DNA from: Trema orientale
Taxonomy: Eukaryota; Streptophyta; Magnoliopsida; Rosales; Cannabaceae
Assembly: GCA_002914845.1 (NCBI GenBank)
Contig: JXTC01000215.1
Location: 411,775-475,774, forward strand
Direction of reading: 5' to 3'
Length of the DNA stretch: 64,000 bases
The position numbers and the translations under genes were made by a program. Of the stretch, positions 1 to 11,039 are shown piece after piece. The notes beneath the pieces were generated by a model that was not told where the DNA came from, ran no database searches, and saw only the letters and a program-made list of their open reading frames with translations. The stretch's first letter is position 1. Each line of letters starts with the position of its first letter.

Positions 1-130
1 GGTGGCTGCTCCGGCGGCTCCGCAACCGGTCGGCGTCGACTCGTGGCAGCTTGGGCGAGCTCCGCCTGCTTCTTGGTGGCCGGACGGCAAGCGAGTGGCG
101 GCGAGGCGGCTTCCGTCTTCTTTCGGCCGT
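1..130. other. GC-rich window edge, possible gene end
   Basis: The first 130 bases are far richer in GC and CpG than the rest of the window and then pass into GA-repeat sequence of a kind common in plant 5'UTRs. Plus frame 1 is open from base 1 until a stop near 196, and the minus strand is also partly open. This could be the edge of a gene that lies mostly outside the window, but no protein family is recognisable and no function is offered. Confidence 0.3.
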
Positions 131-193
131 GGGTGAGAAATAGAGAGAGAGTGAGATACAGTGAGGGGGAGAGAGAGAGAGAATCGGGTTGTT

Positions 194-226
<33 letters not shown>

Positions 227-315
227 GCCGTGGGTGAGAAATAGAGAGAGAGTGAGATACAGTGAGGGGGAGAGAGAGAGAGAATCGGGTTGTTAAAATA
301 TATATATATTTTTTT
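126..315. repeat. Tandem duplication, about 101-bp unit
   Basis: The sequence starting GCCGTGGGTGAGAAATAGAG at 126 starts again at 227, giving a period of about 101 bp. Both copies contain the same GAGAGAG and ATATATAT tracts. The first copy ends in a longer poly-T run than the second. Confidence 0.85.
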
Positions 316-574
316 AATTTGGTCAAAATGACCTTTTTGCCCTTTTTAAATCTGAGTTATTACAAATCTAACTTAGCAACGATCACATTAGATTCTCTTT
401 ATAATAATATATTCTGTACTATGAGAACAACATTCCAATAATATTCTTGGTGATCTGTACTTTCTAAATATCTCCCAAAGTTTTGAATTTACGGTCATAG
501 TGCTCTCACAATCTATTCTTACTGTGCAAGATCTGGCTTTATTAAACGCCATGGTTTACATTTTCTTGTGAGGT

Positions 575-690
575 GAACCATAAAAAAATATCCTAAAATT
601 TGATTGTTTTGTAATTTAAATCCTAAAGTTTGGACTTCGCAAAATAATATCCTAATATTAGAGATGTTAATTAGATATGTTAACTGGGTA
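575..690 (+). mobile_element. Single arm of a foldback MITE
   Basis: This stretch aligns, by eye at roughly three quarters identity, with one arm of the palindromic MITE at 41882-42249. Shared blocks include GTAATTTAAAYCCTNAAGTT and GCAAAATAATA. Only one arm is seen here, with no opposing arm nearby, so it is a decayed or partial copy. Confidence 0.5.
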
Positions 691-829
691 GTGCCTTGCA
701 GGCCAGGAACATTTAGCTGGACATATTCGTGCCTCAGGCTTTATCAGCCCAGGCATGATTACTAATCATGCCGCGTCATACCCATGCCCGATGTCATGCC
801 GTAATTGTATCATTATCATGCTTATTTAT

Positions 830-1050
830 TTTTGTGTCTAATTGTTTCTGTTTTTAATATTCCTATTTTCGGTATTGTGCTATTTTTTAGTGTCTAATTA
901 TGCCCATTTATGGTATTGTGCTATTTTCATGTCTAATTGTGTCCGTTTTTTATGTTATGTTATTTTTGTACTAATTGCACCTTTTGAACCAAAAATTAAA
1001 AATAAAAAGCTAATTGCACTTGTTGGACCAAAAAATAAAAATAAATAAAT
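830..1050. repeat. Degenerate T-rich tandem repeats, period about 45-50 bp
   Basis: The phrase GTGTCTAATTGT followed by a T-rich run and GGTATTGTGCTATTTT recurs three to four times with divergence. A 68-codon open frame across it is low-complexity and is not taken as a gene. Upstream, 690-810 is GC-richer with repeated CATGCC motifs and is not assigned. Confidence 0.55.
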
Positions 1051-1252
1051 AAAAATATATTATGGTTTAAAAAAAATGAGAGAGAATACTAATAATTAAT
1101 TTACTAGGGTATATAAGTACTAATAATATTAATTAATGATTAAATCAATGATGTATAATTTACCTTTAATATGTCGTGGCATATAAACTAATTTACCATT
1201 GCAAATAATTACTCGATCATTGTATATCATTGATGTGCCATAATATATGATT

Positions 1253-1264
1253 GACATACTATCA
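1253..1264. repeat. Target-site duplication of LINE, left copy
   Basis: GACATACTATCA, identical to 3099-3110 after the LINE A-tail. Confidence 0.88.
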
Positions 1265-3098
1265 GTCTTTTAATTTTATCCTTGATCGCTTTGACTCCAA
1301 ATTAGCGTGTTGGAAAGCAAGAAGTACTCTCTCTAAGTCAGGCCGTGCTGCTATGATCAAATCAGTAGCTCTCTCTCTCCCTATTTATGCAATGCAATCA
1401 ACAGGTCTACCCCTAAGTCACTCTCAAAAGCTGGAGTCCCTCGCTAAAAAATTTTGTTGGGGTCACTTTGAAACTAAAAGAGGGTTAAATCTAAAGTCTT
1501 GGAAGGATATGTGTCTGCCCTAGTCTTTAGGTGGGTTGGGCTTTCGTTTGTCAGCTAAGATGAATGCGGCTTTATTGGTAAAATGGAGTTGGCAATTTTT
1601 GTCAGGCCATCAATCTCTTTGTTGTAATGTACTCAGGGCCAAGTATCTTAATTCGGTGGATTTTATTGATGCTACCTACTGGAACTCCGACTCCTGTCTT
1701 TGGAAATCGGTTATTAAGGCTCGTCATTGGGTTCCATAGGCTGCATATAAAGCAGTCGGTCATGGTCGGTCTATCAATGTCTGGAAAGATCCTTGGGTTC
1801 CCTATTTCCCAAGTTTTCGCCCTACTCCTATGGGAATGGAGAGAAGAGGTCTCATGTATGCAGTCGATTTTATTACAGCTGAGGGTCATTGGAATGTTCC
1901 AAAGCTTAGACTTTGTTTTGAACAATATGCTGTGTCTGCTATTTGAAAAATTGATATTTCGAATGGTAATAGTCCAGATAGATAGATTTGGGCTAAGAAT
2001 GACAATGGTAAATTCACAACCAAGTCTGCTTACTTATTACAAGCTATAAGCCGAGTAACTTCACAACTGATCCTTTTGCCTAAGGAATGGACCAAAATTG
2101 TGGAATTCTAAAATCCACGAGCGGCATAAATTACTTTGGTGGCAAATTGTCTCAAATGTCTTACCTGTGCATTCACGAATAAATGGGATATTTACAATTT
2201 AGTCTCTGAGCTGTCCCTTATATGGTAATGGTCCTGAGAGTCTTGTGCATGTCTTCCTATCTTGTGATTTTGCTAATAGAATTTGGACAGCTTCGCCTTG
2301 GGCTCCCTCCCCTTCAAGAGTTCTTGTGTGGAGGGGCTCAGATTCATTTGGCACTTGAAAGATCTTAGGGTGAATAATGATTAAGTCCTTCTGTTTGCCT
2401 CTATGGCTATGGATCATATCTGGATGGCGAGAAGTGCTGCAATTCACGACAAGGCCCAGCCGGATGTGGCTTCATGCTTGAGAAATATATTTTCGTCCTT
2501 CTTGTTGTTCTCTAAAGGGTTTGTTTCACCCTTCTGTACCCTTATGAATTGCCTTTTGGAGTCCGCCCCCCTATTGACTAGGTCAAACTGAATTTTGATG
2601 TTGCTTTGTGGTGCACCGAGATGATGCTAGTAGCTATGGCCCGAGATCATGAGGGCTCAGTTCTCTTTGCGACAACTTGTAAGACTTCTATTAAATCCCC
2701 ACTTGTTGGGGAAACTCACTTGGCAATCCTTTCCATGTCTGAAGCTGCTAAGAGAAAGATTCCTTACTGCATTATTGAGGGTGATTCTCAACTAGCTATC
2801 TCTAACTTCAATGAAGAATTGTCAAGTTAGGAAGTTGTTAATTCAGTTGCCACTGCTAAAGCCTTCTGCAACCAGTTCCTGAGAGTTTCCCTTAATTTTG
2901 TATCTTGGGAGTTTAAACTTTTATGCCCATAATTTAGCTAAATGGGCTCTGTTCTGTAATCTCTCTGGAGATATTGACATTAAGGCTGTCCCTACGGCTG
3001 TTTTTTGTAATTGCATTGATTGGGTTCCTCTTCATTCATGAGGCCCTTGTTTGAATGAAATGCTTGACGATTTACTAAAAAAAAGAAGGAAAAAAAAG
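1265..3098 (+). mobile_element. 5'-truncated L1-type LINE, decayed
   Basis: A plant L1-like non-LTR retrotransposon 3' half. Translated pieces in order are the end of the reverse transcriptase and its connecting region (1265-1523, with LSKSGRAAMIKSV and FCWGH motifs), the GGLGFR...AKMNAALLVKWSWQF segment that follows RT in plant LINEs (about 1530-1740), a zinc-binding RT-associated region (about 2110-2300), and an RNase H-like tail (about 2590-2960, with an EGDS motif). These lie in several frames with stops, so the element is dead. It ends in an A-rich tail at 3076-3098. The 12-mer GACATACTATCA lies exactly on both sides (1253-1264 and 3099-3110) and is the target-site duplication, which fixes both ends and shows 5' truncation on insertion. 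Confidence 0.9.
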
Positions 3099-3110
3099 GA
3101 CATACTATCA
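3099..3110. repeat. Target-site duplication of LINE, right copy
   Basis: GACATACTATCA, identical to 1253-1264 before the truncated LINE 5' end. Confidence 0.88.
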
Positions 3111-3189
3111 ACTGATTTACTACCATAAATGACTAATTTACCGTAATAGTTAAATTGATCTAGCAGTTATTAAATTTCTCATTAACCAC

Positions 3190-3365
3190 TTGTTAGCTAT
3201 GAAGCCACTATATCTAAATCGTTTGATCTCCGCCATTATGTGCTTAACCTCATCGGAGGAGGTCTTGGAGCCGAACGCAAGAAGCATCCCTCTGAGCTCG
3301 TCGCTGGAGATTTCGCCATCAACGTTGCTGTCGAACTTGTTGAATATCTTCTGAACAGCGACCAG
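3190..3365 (-). pseudogene. EF-hand calmodulin-like (CML/polcalcin-type) gene fragment
   Basis: The minus strand reads a helix-loop-helix calcium-binding EF-hand. The motif FNKFDSNVDGEISSDELRG has the canonical 12-residue loop with D1, N3, D5, G6, E7 and E12, followed by a linker (GSKTSSDEVKHIMAEI) typical of plant two- or four-hand CML proteins. The next hand, expected after MAEI, is scrambled (KRFRYSGFIANK) and the frame runs into unrelated sequence and a stop. There is no convincing start codon or promoter. It looks like a relic or captured fragment of a CML gene, although one EF-hand loop is still intact. It lies just downstream of the LINE insertion. Confidence 0.6.
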
Positions 3366-3819
3366 TGAGATTGAGATAGATACAAGGGTAAGTTTGGAAT
3401 TAAACAAAAATAAATAATGAAAAGGGATATTTTGTTCATAAAATTAAAAAGGGATATTTTTTAAATAATATCCTTGAAAGTGGGGCATTTTTGTTCAAAA
3501 CCCATGAAAATGAGAGAAACCCAAAAAAAAGGCACAATTTCAACCACAGGCCCAATAATCTTCTCTATGAGCCAGACCCAGCAACAGTAACTCCAAAACG
3601 CCAAGTATCCTAAATCCCCGAGTCTTGAGGCCAAGCCTATTAAAATAACCCAGCAGAGTCTTATAGACACAAAGACTTAACCCAAATCCAAAGCTCTAAG
3701 TCTCTTGTCCAGGCCCAATAACTCATTGAATACAAAGTCTAAATTTTGCGAACCCAAATGTTTCAATATGACGTTAAATACACGGGTTACAGAACCCTTC
3801 AATGCCAAGCCCAAGACAC

Positions 3820-3822
3820 TAA
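3820..3822. repeat. TAA target duplication, left
   Basis: Directly abuts the GGGTCCGTTTGG terminus and matches 8697-8699. Confidence 0.8.
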
Positions 3823-4552
3823 GGGTCCGTTTGGTTGCGGCGGTGGAATGGTAATAATAATGGTAATAGTAATCAGAATAGAATGGAAAAAGAATGGTAA
3901 TATAATTATGTTGTTTGGTTAGAGTGATGGAATCAGTAGCTGAATGAGTATTCTTATGTTTGGTTGACAGTGTAAAGGAATGGAATCAGCTGCATTATGA
4001 CAAAAATACCCTCAAGCTTAAACTGAATATTGTAAGTATTTTAAATTAGATTTAACATTACATTATTTTATTAATGTCATATTTTTAGTTAAAAAAGACA
4101 CATGACAAGAAAAAAATATTAAAATAAAATTTTTAAAAATAAAATAAAAAATTATTATTTCCTTCATAAAATATGTGTTGTTAATAATTTTCCTTTTTTT
4201 TCATTAATATCACATTTTTCATTAAGAAAAAATACAATCGGTACTAAAGGAGTTACATAATACCTATGTTATATAATGGCTATGTCCTGTGTTGTAACTG
4301 AAGAGAATAAAAAGACTTAGTCAAATTACATGCTTAGCTATACTATACTTAGCTAAATCACATACAAATTATATCATCAACTAAAGTCATATATGATGAC
4401 ATATATGTTAATACCAAAAAGATGGCGATCAACTATGCCAAATACATAAAAGTTGTCTCTCAAAATATTCTCCTTATAATGTGAAGATGCTGTCCTAGAT
4501 AGTTCCATCAAGGAGAGCTCTCACTCACTCATCCTTATCATTATCGGGAAAA

Positions 4553-5524
4553 CTAAAAAAATAAGAAACCATAGTATTGTCTTGCATGATCATCCGGGCT
4601 ATTATGACACTCCATTGTGGTGAGAGTCGTAGTCCTCTTTAACTCATCTCCAAGTTGCATATGCTTGTCATTCATATCCTCACCAATAGCTTTGCTCAAA
4701 CGGATAGAGGCTTTTTCAATAACTTTAGCAATAACATAAGATGATTCCTTAAGTGCTTCATAAGCATCTCTATTGCTAGCACTTTTCCTTTTTTTTCTTA
4801 GATGATCCATCTGATTGAGACTGAGTAGCTTTTAGTACTTCTGAACAAGACATAGACTGGACCTCTTCAGTACCCATCATATTGATAGTGTTGTTGAAAT
4901 CATCTTCATCAAGGTCATCATCTTCATCAAGGTCAACATCTTCATCATTATCTAGTTTGTCAACAACATCAGCTAGAGTCTCTGCATTTTTTCCAGTCGT
5001 ACGGTCTTTTCCAAATACCATACACAAGTCATCATAAAAAAGAAATGCTTTTGTCTTGTATGGTGTTGTTTCTTTATGACTCTACATTTTATAGAAAGGA
5101 ATAGAATAGTTCAAACATAATAATTAACTTTGATGGAGTAGGAAATAATAAAAGAATAATATCTTTTTAATTACTTCTAGATATGCATCCCAAACTGGCT
5201 TCTCTGCAATTACAATCTTCCTTTCACTATCCCATCCAAAGCCACTACAATATGGTCTAGTTAACATTTCATGAACAACATGAAAATGAGTTTTCAAAAT
5301 TTTCATTCTTGACTTAATATGTGGTTTTGCTTGTAGATCACGTCCAGGTACCCTGTCACGTAACTTATTCTCAAGCTCTTTTAAGTGTCCTAGCTTGAAA
5401 TTTCCCTCTGCCTAAATTTTCCCTCATTCTGTAGCTCAATAAGTGCATCAATCAAATGTTTGTCTTTTTCCTCTGTCCAAAATCTTTTATTTTGACCAGG
5501 ACCTTTTACTTTTGAAGTGTCCAT
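4553..5524 (-). pseudogene. Harbinger Myb/SANT-like accessory protein, broken
   Basis: This is the second gene of the Harbinger element, which in the family brings the transposase to DNA or the nucleus. From ATG at 5524 the frame gives KRFWTEEKDKHLIDALIEL, the start of a Myb_DNA-bind_3 trihelix-like domain. The frame then shifts near 5400. The domain continues (LKELENKLRDRVPGRDL, then GFGWDSERKIV and WDAYLEVIK at about 5150-5310). After a probable intron come the DDLCMVFGKDRTTG motif, an acidic D/E run (about 4880-4960), a KKKRKS basic patch and the family C-terminus (LSKAIGEDMNDKHMQLGDEL, about 4620-4710). The frame changes between these blocks mean no intact product is visible. Confidence 0.8.
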
Positions 5525-5759
5525 CCTATCATATAAGAAGCATAATACTCATATAATAATTATTCTTACGTGATAACATTATTATATAAATAAAGATCAC
5601 TAAAAAGGGAAAGAAAAAAAATCACACACATACACACACAATAACATTAGACAAATAAAAGTTGTTCTTACAACTGTCAAAAAAGATAATGTAAACAAGT
5701 ACAAAACTAAAAAACACACTTTAATACAATTTTCATGCATGTGATTTGAAAAATAAAAA

Positions 5760-7218
5760 TCAGCTTGTTCCCCGACGACATCTCCATTCGTTATACATCT
5801 CTTGTGCTAGATTATTTCTCCATGCAGTCCACTCATTAGATGGCTCAATACTTCTAATTGTTTGAACAATATTTTCATCTTCTTCATCCTCACTATCACT
5901 CTCATTCTTAGTATCTGCTAGTATAGGAGGAATGTCATCCGGCATTTCTCTCCTAATAAAGTTGTATAATAAGAAACATGCCAAAATTATTCGATTTTGA
6001 GTTTTTATTGGATAGAAAGATGGACTCCTAAAGATCGCCCAATAATTTTTAAGTACACCAAAACATCTCTCAATAACATTCCTAGCTGCTGAATGCTTCA
6101 TGTTATAAAATTCTTGTGCACTAGTAGGAGGATTTCTATCTTTTCACTCATTGAGATGATAACGTTGGCCTCGATATGGTGCAAGAAATCCCTTGCAATT
6201 GGTATATCCAACATCTACAAGATAATAGTTACCTAAAAAAAATATTAAAAAAAATACGTTTTCTAATGAGTTTCTTAAAAAAAAAAAAAAAAAAGAAAGG
6301 ACCTTACAATCTAATGAGTTTTCTTTAAATAAGACCTTATAATCTAATATCCAAACATACCATTTGGAATACATAAACCATTTGTCCTAAGTAATGCATC
6401 TCGTATGACTCTACCATCAACTACTGAGCCTTCCCATCCAGGTAATACATATATGAATTGTATATCTTGAGAACAGACTCCTAAAATATTTATAGCTACT
6501 TCTCCTTTCTGGGTACAGTATTTGGGTCTCTCAATCATAGATACTCTTACCCTAATATAAGTCTCATCTAATGCCTCTAAGCAATTCTATCACAAAATAA
6601 ATGAATTGTATAATTAGTAAAGTAAAATAAATTTCTAATAAAGTTCAAAATAATTATAATTAAAGCAACCTACAATTGTACCTTAAACCATTTCCATCTT
6701 TCATCAGTTGAGTTCTCCAGCATTGGCTCGGGTCTTTTCAATAACTCTCCATGCAGCCGAATAATCGAGTGCAATACATTATGAAAGTACTTACTAACAG
6801 TCTCTCCAGATCCTATAAATCGAAATTTGATGACTCTATTTTTCACATGATGAGCAAGTACATGCAAAAACATAGCCACTTATTCATCTACTTGCAAATA
6901 CCTTGATGATTTCAGCCCACCCATAGTTTCAAGCATCGTGCACAAATTAGTGAAAGCTTGTCTATTCATCCTAAGTTGATCTAAGCATGTAACATTATTC
7001 TCATAAACTATTTGATGCACAATATGTCTATTGACAAATATATCAAGCACATATAGTTGTCTTCTCAAAGAGTAAAATTCAATACCCTCTATTATGACTT
7101 TTTCCTATAATTTAAAAAACTATTCTACTACATTCATGACATTCAACCAATGCAAAAAAAGAGTCATGATCTTCTTCTTTCTCATAATTTGTCTTTCGGC
7201 TAAACTTAAACGAGCCAT
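5760..7218 (-). pseudogene. HARBI1-like DDE transposase of the Harbinger element, broken
   Basis: The reading order from 7218 is an ATG and MARLSLAERQ start, then a region with stops, the DUF8040-like N-terminal part (RRQLYVLDIFVNRH... to SRYLQVDE, 7068-6880), and an in-frame TAA immediately followed by the continuing VAMFLHVLAHHVKNR helix (6879-6670). The DDE_4 nuclease follows. ALDETYIRV carries the first catalytic Asp (about 6570-6590), GWEGSVVDGRVIRDAL the second (about 6400-6450), then YYLVDVGYTNCKGFLAPYRG (about 6160-6235) and HSAARNVIERCFGVLK with the late Glu (about 6050-6100), and an acidic C-terminus. Family consensus usually has DGTYI, so the E after D is unusual. Spacers between blocks may include an intron. 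The stop codon makes the copy inactive as it stands. Confidence 0.88.
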
Positions 7219-8242
7219 TATCCTACAATTACAATAATGAAACAATGTGCAACTCTGTTAATATTTCATTCATATACCACCAAAGCAAATACTTTTTTAA
7301 AGTTCTTTTTTTCCATTAAAAAAAAAAAGAAATAACACTTCATTTGCGAATATTTGTGTCCTATATATTAGAACCAGATACAATTCTACTAATTACAAGT
7401 AAATACTCACTCATGTTCTCAATTTTAAGTTAAGACCTTACAAGTGAATGCCTACTCATATTCTCTTGGAAAATATTGGCAACAAGAATAACAACCAATG
7501 ATAAATGAAAAAATTATGTTACACGTTTTTTTTTATAAGAAACGAAAAATTATATTAATAATTCATAAGTGCTAATTATACATGGTTAACAATTCATATC
7601 ACTAAAATTGTCCTATAGTGATCTGGATATAAGTTCTAATTATCTATCCTTGTTACTATAAATATGGATGATTACTATATATCTCACAACTAATAACCTA
7701 TTGACACTCCTCCAATAGAACTAAAACATTTATTCACTATTCTATAATAATGTCTTCTCGTAAATTAAAAGTAGAATTTTTGTTGTTTATTCATTTAATT
7801 AATTCTTTCAATAAGACAAGAAAGGATGTGGGGGAGGTTTAGTAGAGCTTTCATTTTCTCTTTGCTGTCTTTGCCTAAGGAATAAAGATACTCTCATGGG
7901 CCACATAAATGGTGACCCATATATTAACATTATATACACTATAATTCTTGGTCTTGTCTATGTTTTCTCGGAAAGTTACTTTTGAAAACCATAAACATAA
8001 ACAGATAAAGACCAACAATGGCAGACTAATATATACTGAAACCCAATAAACTAATCTAGTGCCGTTGTCAAATAATTGTGAAATCTGGGAAAATATTGCA
8101 AAAGCAGTCCAGAAGAATTTTCATAATCAGATTCAATAAAGAGAATAAAAATCACCAAACTCATATAGCTATCAAACATACTCGGAAAAGAAAAAGAAAA
8201 AAAAAACACAGTCAAATTCACCATTTTGTTCAATCTAATCAT

Positions 8243-8247
8243 ACAAA

Positions 8248-8280
<33 letters not shown>

Positions 8281-8285
8281 ATTAT
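8243..8285. repeat. GA microsatellite
   Basis: A nearly pure (GA)n tract broken by a few AAAG steps, inside the right part of the Harbinger element. Confidence 0.8.
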
Positions 8286-8317
8286 ACAAAAATAATAGAG
8301 AGTGATGGTCAGTGACT

Positions 8318-8405
8318 TACCTTTCTCTGAATCAATGAAGGACTGCCCAGCAGAGAATGCATGGACCTTTCTCTGAATCAATGAAGGACTGCCCAGCAGA
8401 GAATG
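8318..8405. repeat. Tandem duplication, about 46-bp unit
   Basis: The block CCTTTCTCTGAATCAATGAA and the following GGACTGCCCAGCAGAGAATG occur twice back to back within the Harbinger element. Confidence 0.85.
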
Positions 8406-8696
8406 GAAGCAGCAGAGTACAGGAGGTCAATAGTAGAGACAAATGAGGTTTTCAGTTGGGGGCTCAGGGGCTGTGTAAAGTCGTGAGAATAGGGTTAATT
8501 ATGGGAGAAAAAAAGGCTCATTAGAATGGAATGGGTATTCCACCCAACCTGCAGTGGAATACAAATCCATTAAATTGCTTTCCATAGGAAAAGCCTTTCC
8601 TACGTGGGCTTCCTAACCAAATAAAAGAATTGGGCTTTTTTGGAATCATAGGCTTTCTATTCCATTCCATTCCATTACTCCCAAACAAACGGGCCC

Positions 8697-8699
8697 TAA
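8697..8699. repeat. TAA target duplication, right
   Basis: Directly follows the CAAACGGGCCC terminus and matches 3820-3822. Confidence 0.8.
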
Positions 8700-8829
8700 A
8701 ATCCTACATGCTTCTCTTTTAGGTGCAACTAGCGGATAGAGAATGAGAGACAATAATATGAGCTTATCTCTTCTTTATACATGGTTCCATGAAGAAAATT
8801 ATTGTTTTGGGATGAGATCACATAAGGCA

Positions 8830-9380
8830 GTAAGCATTGATCTCAATGCATAAAAAGGAAAATAAGAAAAAGAAATAAAGAGTGGGCCAAAGAGAAAAAT
8901 TAATTGGAATATTAAGCAACAAATATTATTCTAATTAAATTAAAACGTGACAAAAACTGATACTCCAAGTTCTTCATAAGTATATATATTTTTGTCAAAA
9001 TCAAACTAAAGTAAATATACTAGATTACAAAAACATCCATGAAAAAAACGTCTTCTTAGCTTGTAGCTCTACAAAATGGGATTACTAAGAAATAAACCTA
9101 AACTGTAAAATCACAAAATCTCATGAACTACGCCAGACTTGATTCCACAAAGGATACGTAGGCAACCTAAAAGACATAGTAGGTGCAGTTGCAAGTTCAA
9201 AGCAAACTTCCAAAAAGCTTTCAATATTCCAAGTGAGGTCATTTACCTCAAAAATCTCAAATCCATATCAAATGGAAAAATGCCCAAATCCTAATGAGAT
9301 CACTTACCTCAAAATCCCCAAACTATAAAAATCTTTCGAACTACATTAACTTGATTCTTCTCAAAGGATACGTAGGTAAT
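8830..9380. mobile_element. Ty3/gypsy LTR-type fossil fragment
   Basis: It contains two copies, about 210 bp apart, of a GAACTAC...TTGATTC...AAAGGATACGTAGG motif (about 9127-9172 and 9338-9378). This motif is common near the LTRs of plant Ty3/gypsy elements of the Tat/Ogre kind. No coding domain or complete LTR pair is visible. It is an old, partial, broken copy, and the family assignment rests on motif memory only. Confidence 0.4.
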
Positions 9381-9640
9381 AAGTGTTAAATTATGCTTAA
9401 ATGATTATTTATTATCTGCATTACTTTGGTTGTTTTTTGTATTATTCTGAGGCTAATTACCTTCTTTTATATTTATTAGGTGTGCAAGGAGTAAAGGACT
9501 GAAAAGAAATTGAAACGGGACGAGTTGGGATGAAATTGAAGTAAGGCAGCAAAAGAAACCATGGAGAGTGACTCAGCGCCGCGGCGCTAGACCCCGAGCA
9601 CATATGTTCACGTGATGGTATCCAATTATGTTCTTTGTTA
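9381..9640. mobile_element. Possible LTR-element fragment with GC palindrome
   Basis: An A/G-rich stretch leads to the perfect 14-bp palindrome AGCGCCGCGGCGCT at 9575-9588, an island of CpG in AT-rich DNA. Similar GCGCCGCGGCGC blocks occur in plant LTR elements, hence the tentative call. No boundaries or coding parts are visible. Confidence 0.3.
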
Positions 9641-9784
9641 ATTTGTGGATTTCACTCTCTGCTATGGTATATCTTGAACTTCTAGTTTCATCTTATTTTT
9701 CACCCAAAAAATTGAATGCAATATCTAATAACTGTGCAAGTCTTGTCTTTAATATTTTATTTACAAAATTTTTGTACTTTTTTC

Positions 9785-10180
9785 AACTTGGTTTCTAACC
9801 CAATAACCAATGTGGTAATCAACCATAGTCTTGTAACTAGTAACTAGTAACGAATTTGGAAACTAATAACCAAATTGATAATTGATAAGCAAATTAGTTA
9901 GTAGTAATATATAGTAGCTGGAATAAAATCACTTGTCTCAAATTATTGTCTCAAAGGTTGTCTCACTCACTCAGATGTTGACAAATCAATAGATAACTTT
10001 TCTTTTAAAAAAGTTAAAATAAAATAAATGTTAAATTAGATTTTTATTTTTGTTGATTTTCTAGCATATAGGGTTATGAGACAGCAGATGAGACAGTCCA
10101 TTGGGACAACATATCTCAGTCCTATAGTAATCAATCACAAATATTATAACTAGCCATTACGAGTAACCAATCTGGTTTTT
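9785..10180. repeat. Degenerate TACTAGTTACC-type short repeats
   Basis: Short phrases such as AACTAGTAACTAGTAAC, AACTAATAACCAA and TAACCAATNTGGT recur with variation in two clusters (9785-9910 and 10120-10180). The same low-complexity family, on the opposite strand, fills 22630-22960. There are no open frames. Confidence 0.5.
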
Positions 10181-10529
10181 CGAAAAATGATAGTTCCATT
10201 CTTCAAAAATATCAATTCTATTAGGTACTTGGGTCTTATAGTAAAATGACTAAATTTTAGACTCATTTTAAGTAAACATGTATTTTTCAAATGTTGTAGC
10301 GAAATAACAGTACATCATTGTAATCAGTTTATATAAACCAAGCGCCAAGAGTAAAATATGATGTTTCAAGTATAAAATTTAATTTACTCTATACATAAAC
10401 TAAAGCTGACATATAAGTAGATATACTAAGTATAGAAATAAATATAGTCTGCCATCAACTAACCAAAAAAAAGTAACCCGAGTCAAATTAGTATTTATTT
10501 CAACCCCCAATATACAATTGGGTGGGCTG

Positions 10530-11038
10530 AGGGTGAGTTATAATCGGCCCAATACAAACCTAACATGCCAATATAAATTATATATGATTAGTACATTTTA
10601 AAATATTATTTGATCCCCTTCAAAAACAAACATATAATTAAATTTATGATTTTTTTTTAGCATGTTATCTTATTATGTTAAATTATTTATGATTAGTACA
10701 TTCTAAAATACTATTTGATTCCCTTCAAAAACAAACATATAATTTGATTTATGATTTTTTTATAGTATATTATCATATTATGTTAAAAGATTTTGAGAAT
10801 ATTATTAAGAATTTTGTGATATATGATTAATAATTTACATATATGAACATTAGATAATAATTAAGAAATTTATATAAAGATATATATATATATTTTACAA
10901 GTTAACTCGCCCAATAAAATAGGAAGGTGACACAATGATAAGTATAACTTTGGGCAAGTTATGGGTTGTAAAATTGCAACCCAAAAATTCACTGGGCAGA
11001 TTAGGCAAGCGGCACACCCGACCGATACTCACCCCTAA
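10530..11038. mobile_element. Putative MITE with inverted GGGTGAGT ends
   Basis: The left end reads GAGGGTGAGTTATAATCGG and the right end, reverse-complemented, reads AGGGGTGAGTATCGGTCGG. They enclose AT-rich DNA with no coding capacity. The imperfect ends suggest a non-autonomous hAT-like element of some age. No clean target duplication is seen. Confidence 0.4.
10583..10795. repeat. Tandem duplication, 105-bp period
   Basis: TATGATTAGTACATTNTAAA followed by TTGATYCCCTTCAAAAACAA begins at 10583 and again at 10688. The two units are about 90% alike, and both lie inside the putative MITE at 10530-11038. Confidence 0.85.
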
Positions 11039-11039
11039 C

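Larger units (their letters stand above)
3823..8696 (-). mobile_element. PIF/Harbinger DNA transposon, full length but decayed
   Basis: A 4.9-kb element with terminal inverted repeats: the left end reads GGGTCCGTTTGGTTGC and the right end, reverse-complemented, reads GGGCCCGTTTGTTTGG. It is flanked by the 3-bp duplication TAA (3820-3822 and 8697-8699), the usual PIF/Harbinger target. Both family genes lie on the minus strand: a HARBI1-type transposase (about 7218-5760) and then a Myb/SANT-like protein (about 5524-4553). The subterminal regions are rich in GGAATGG/CCATTCC repeats. Both genes carry stops or frameshifts, so it should be non-autonomous now. The ends are well preserved, so it could still be mobilised by a relative. 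Confidence 0.92.
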
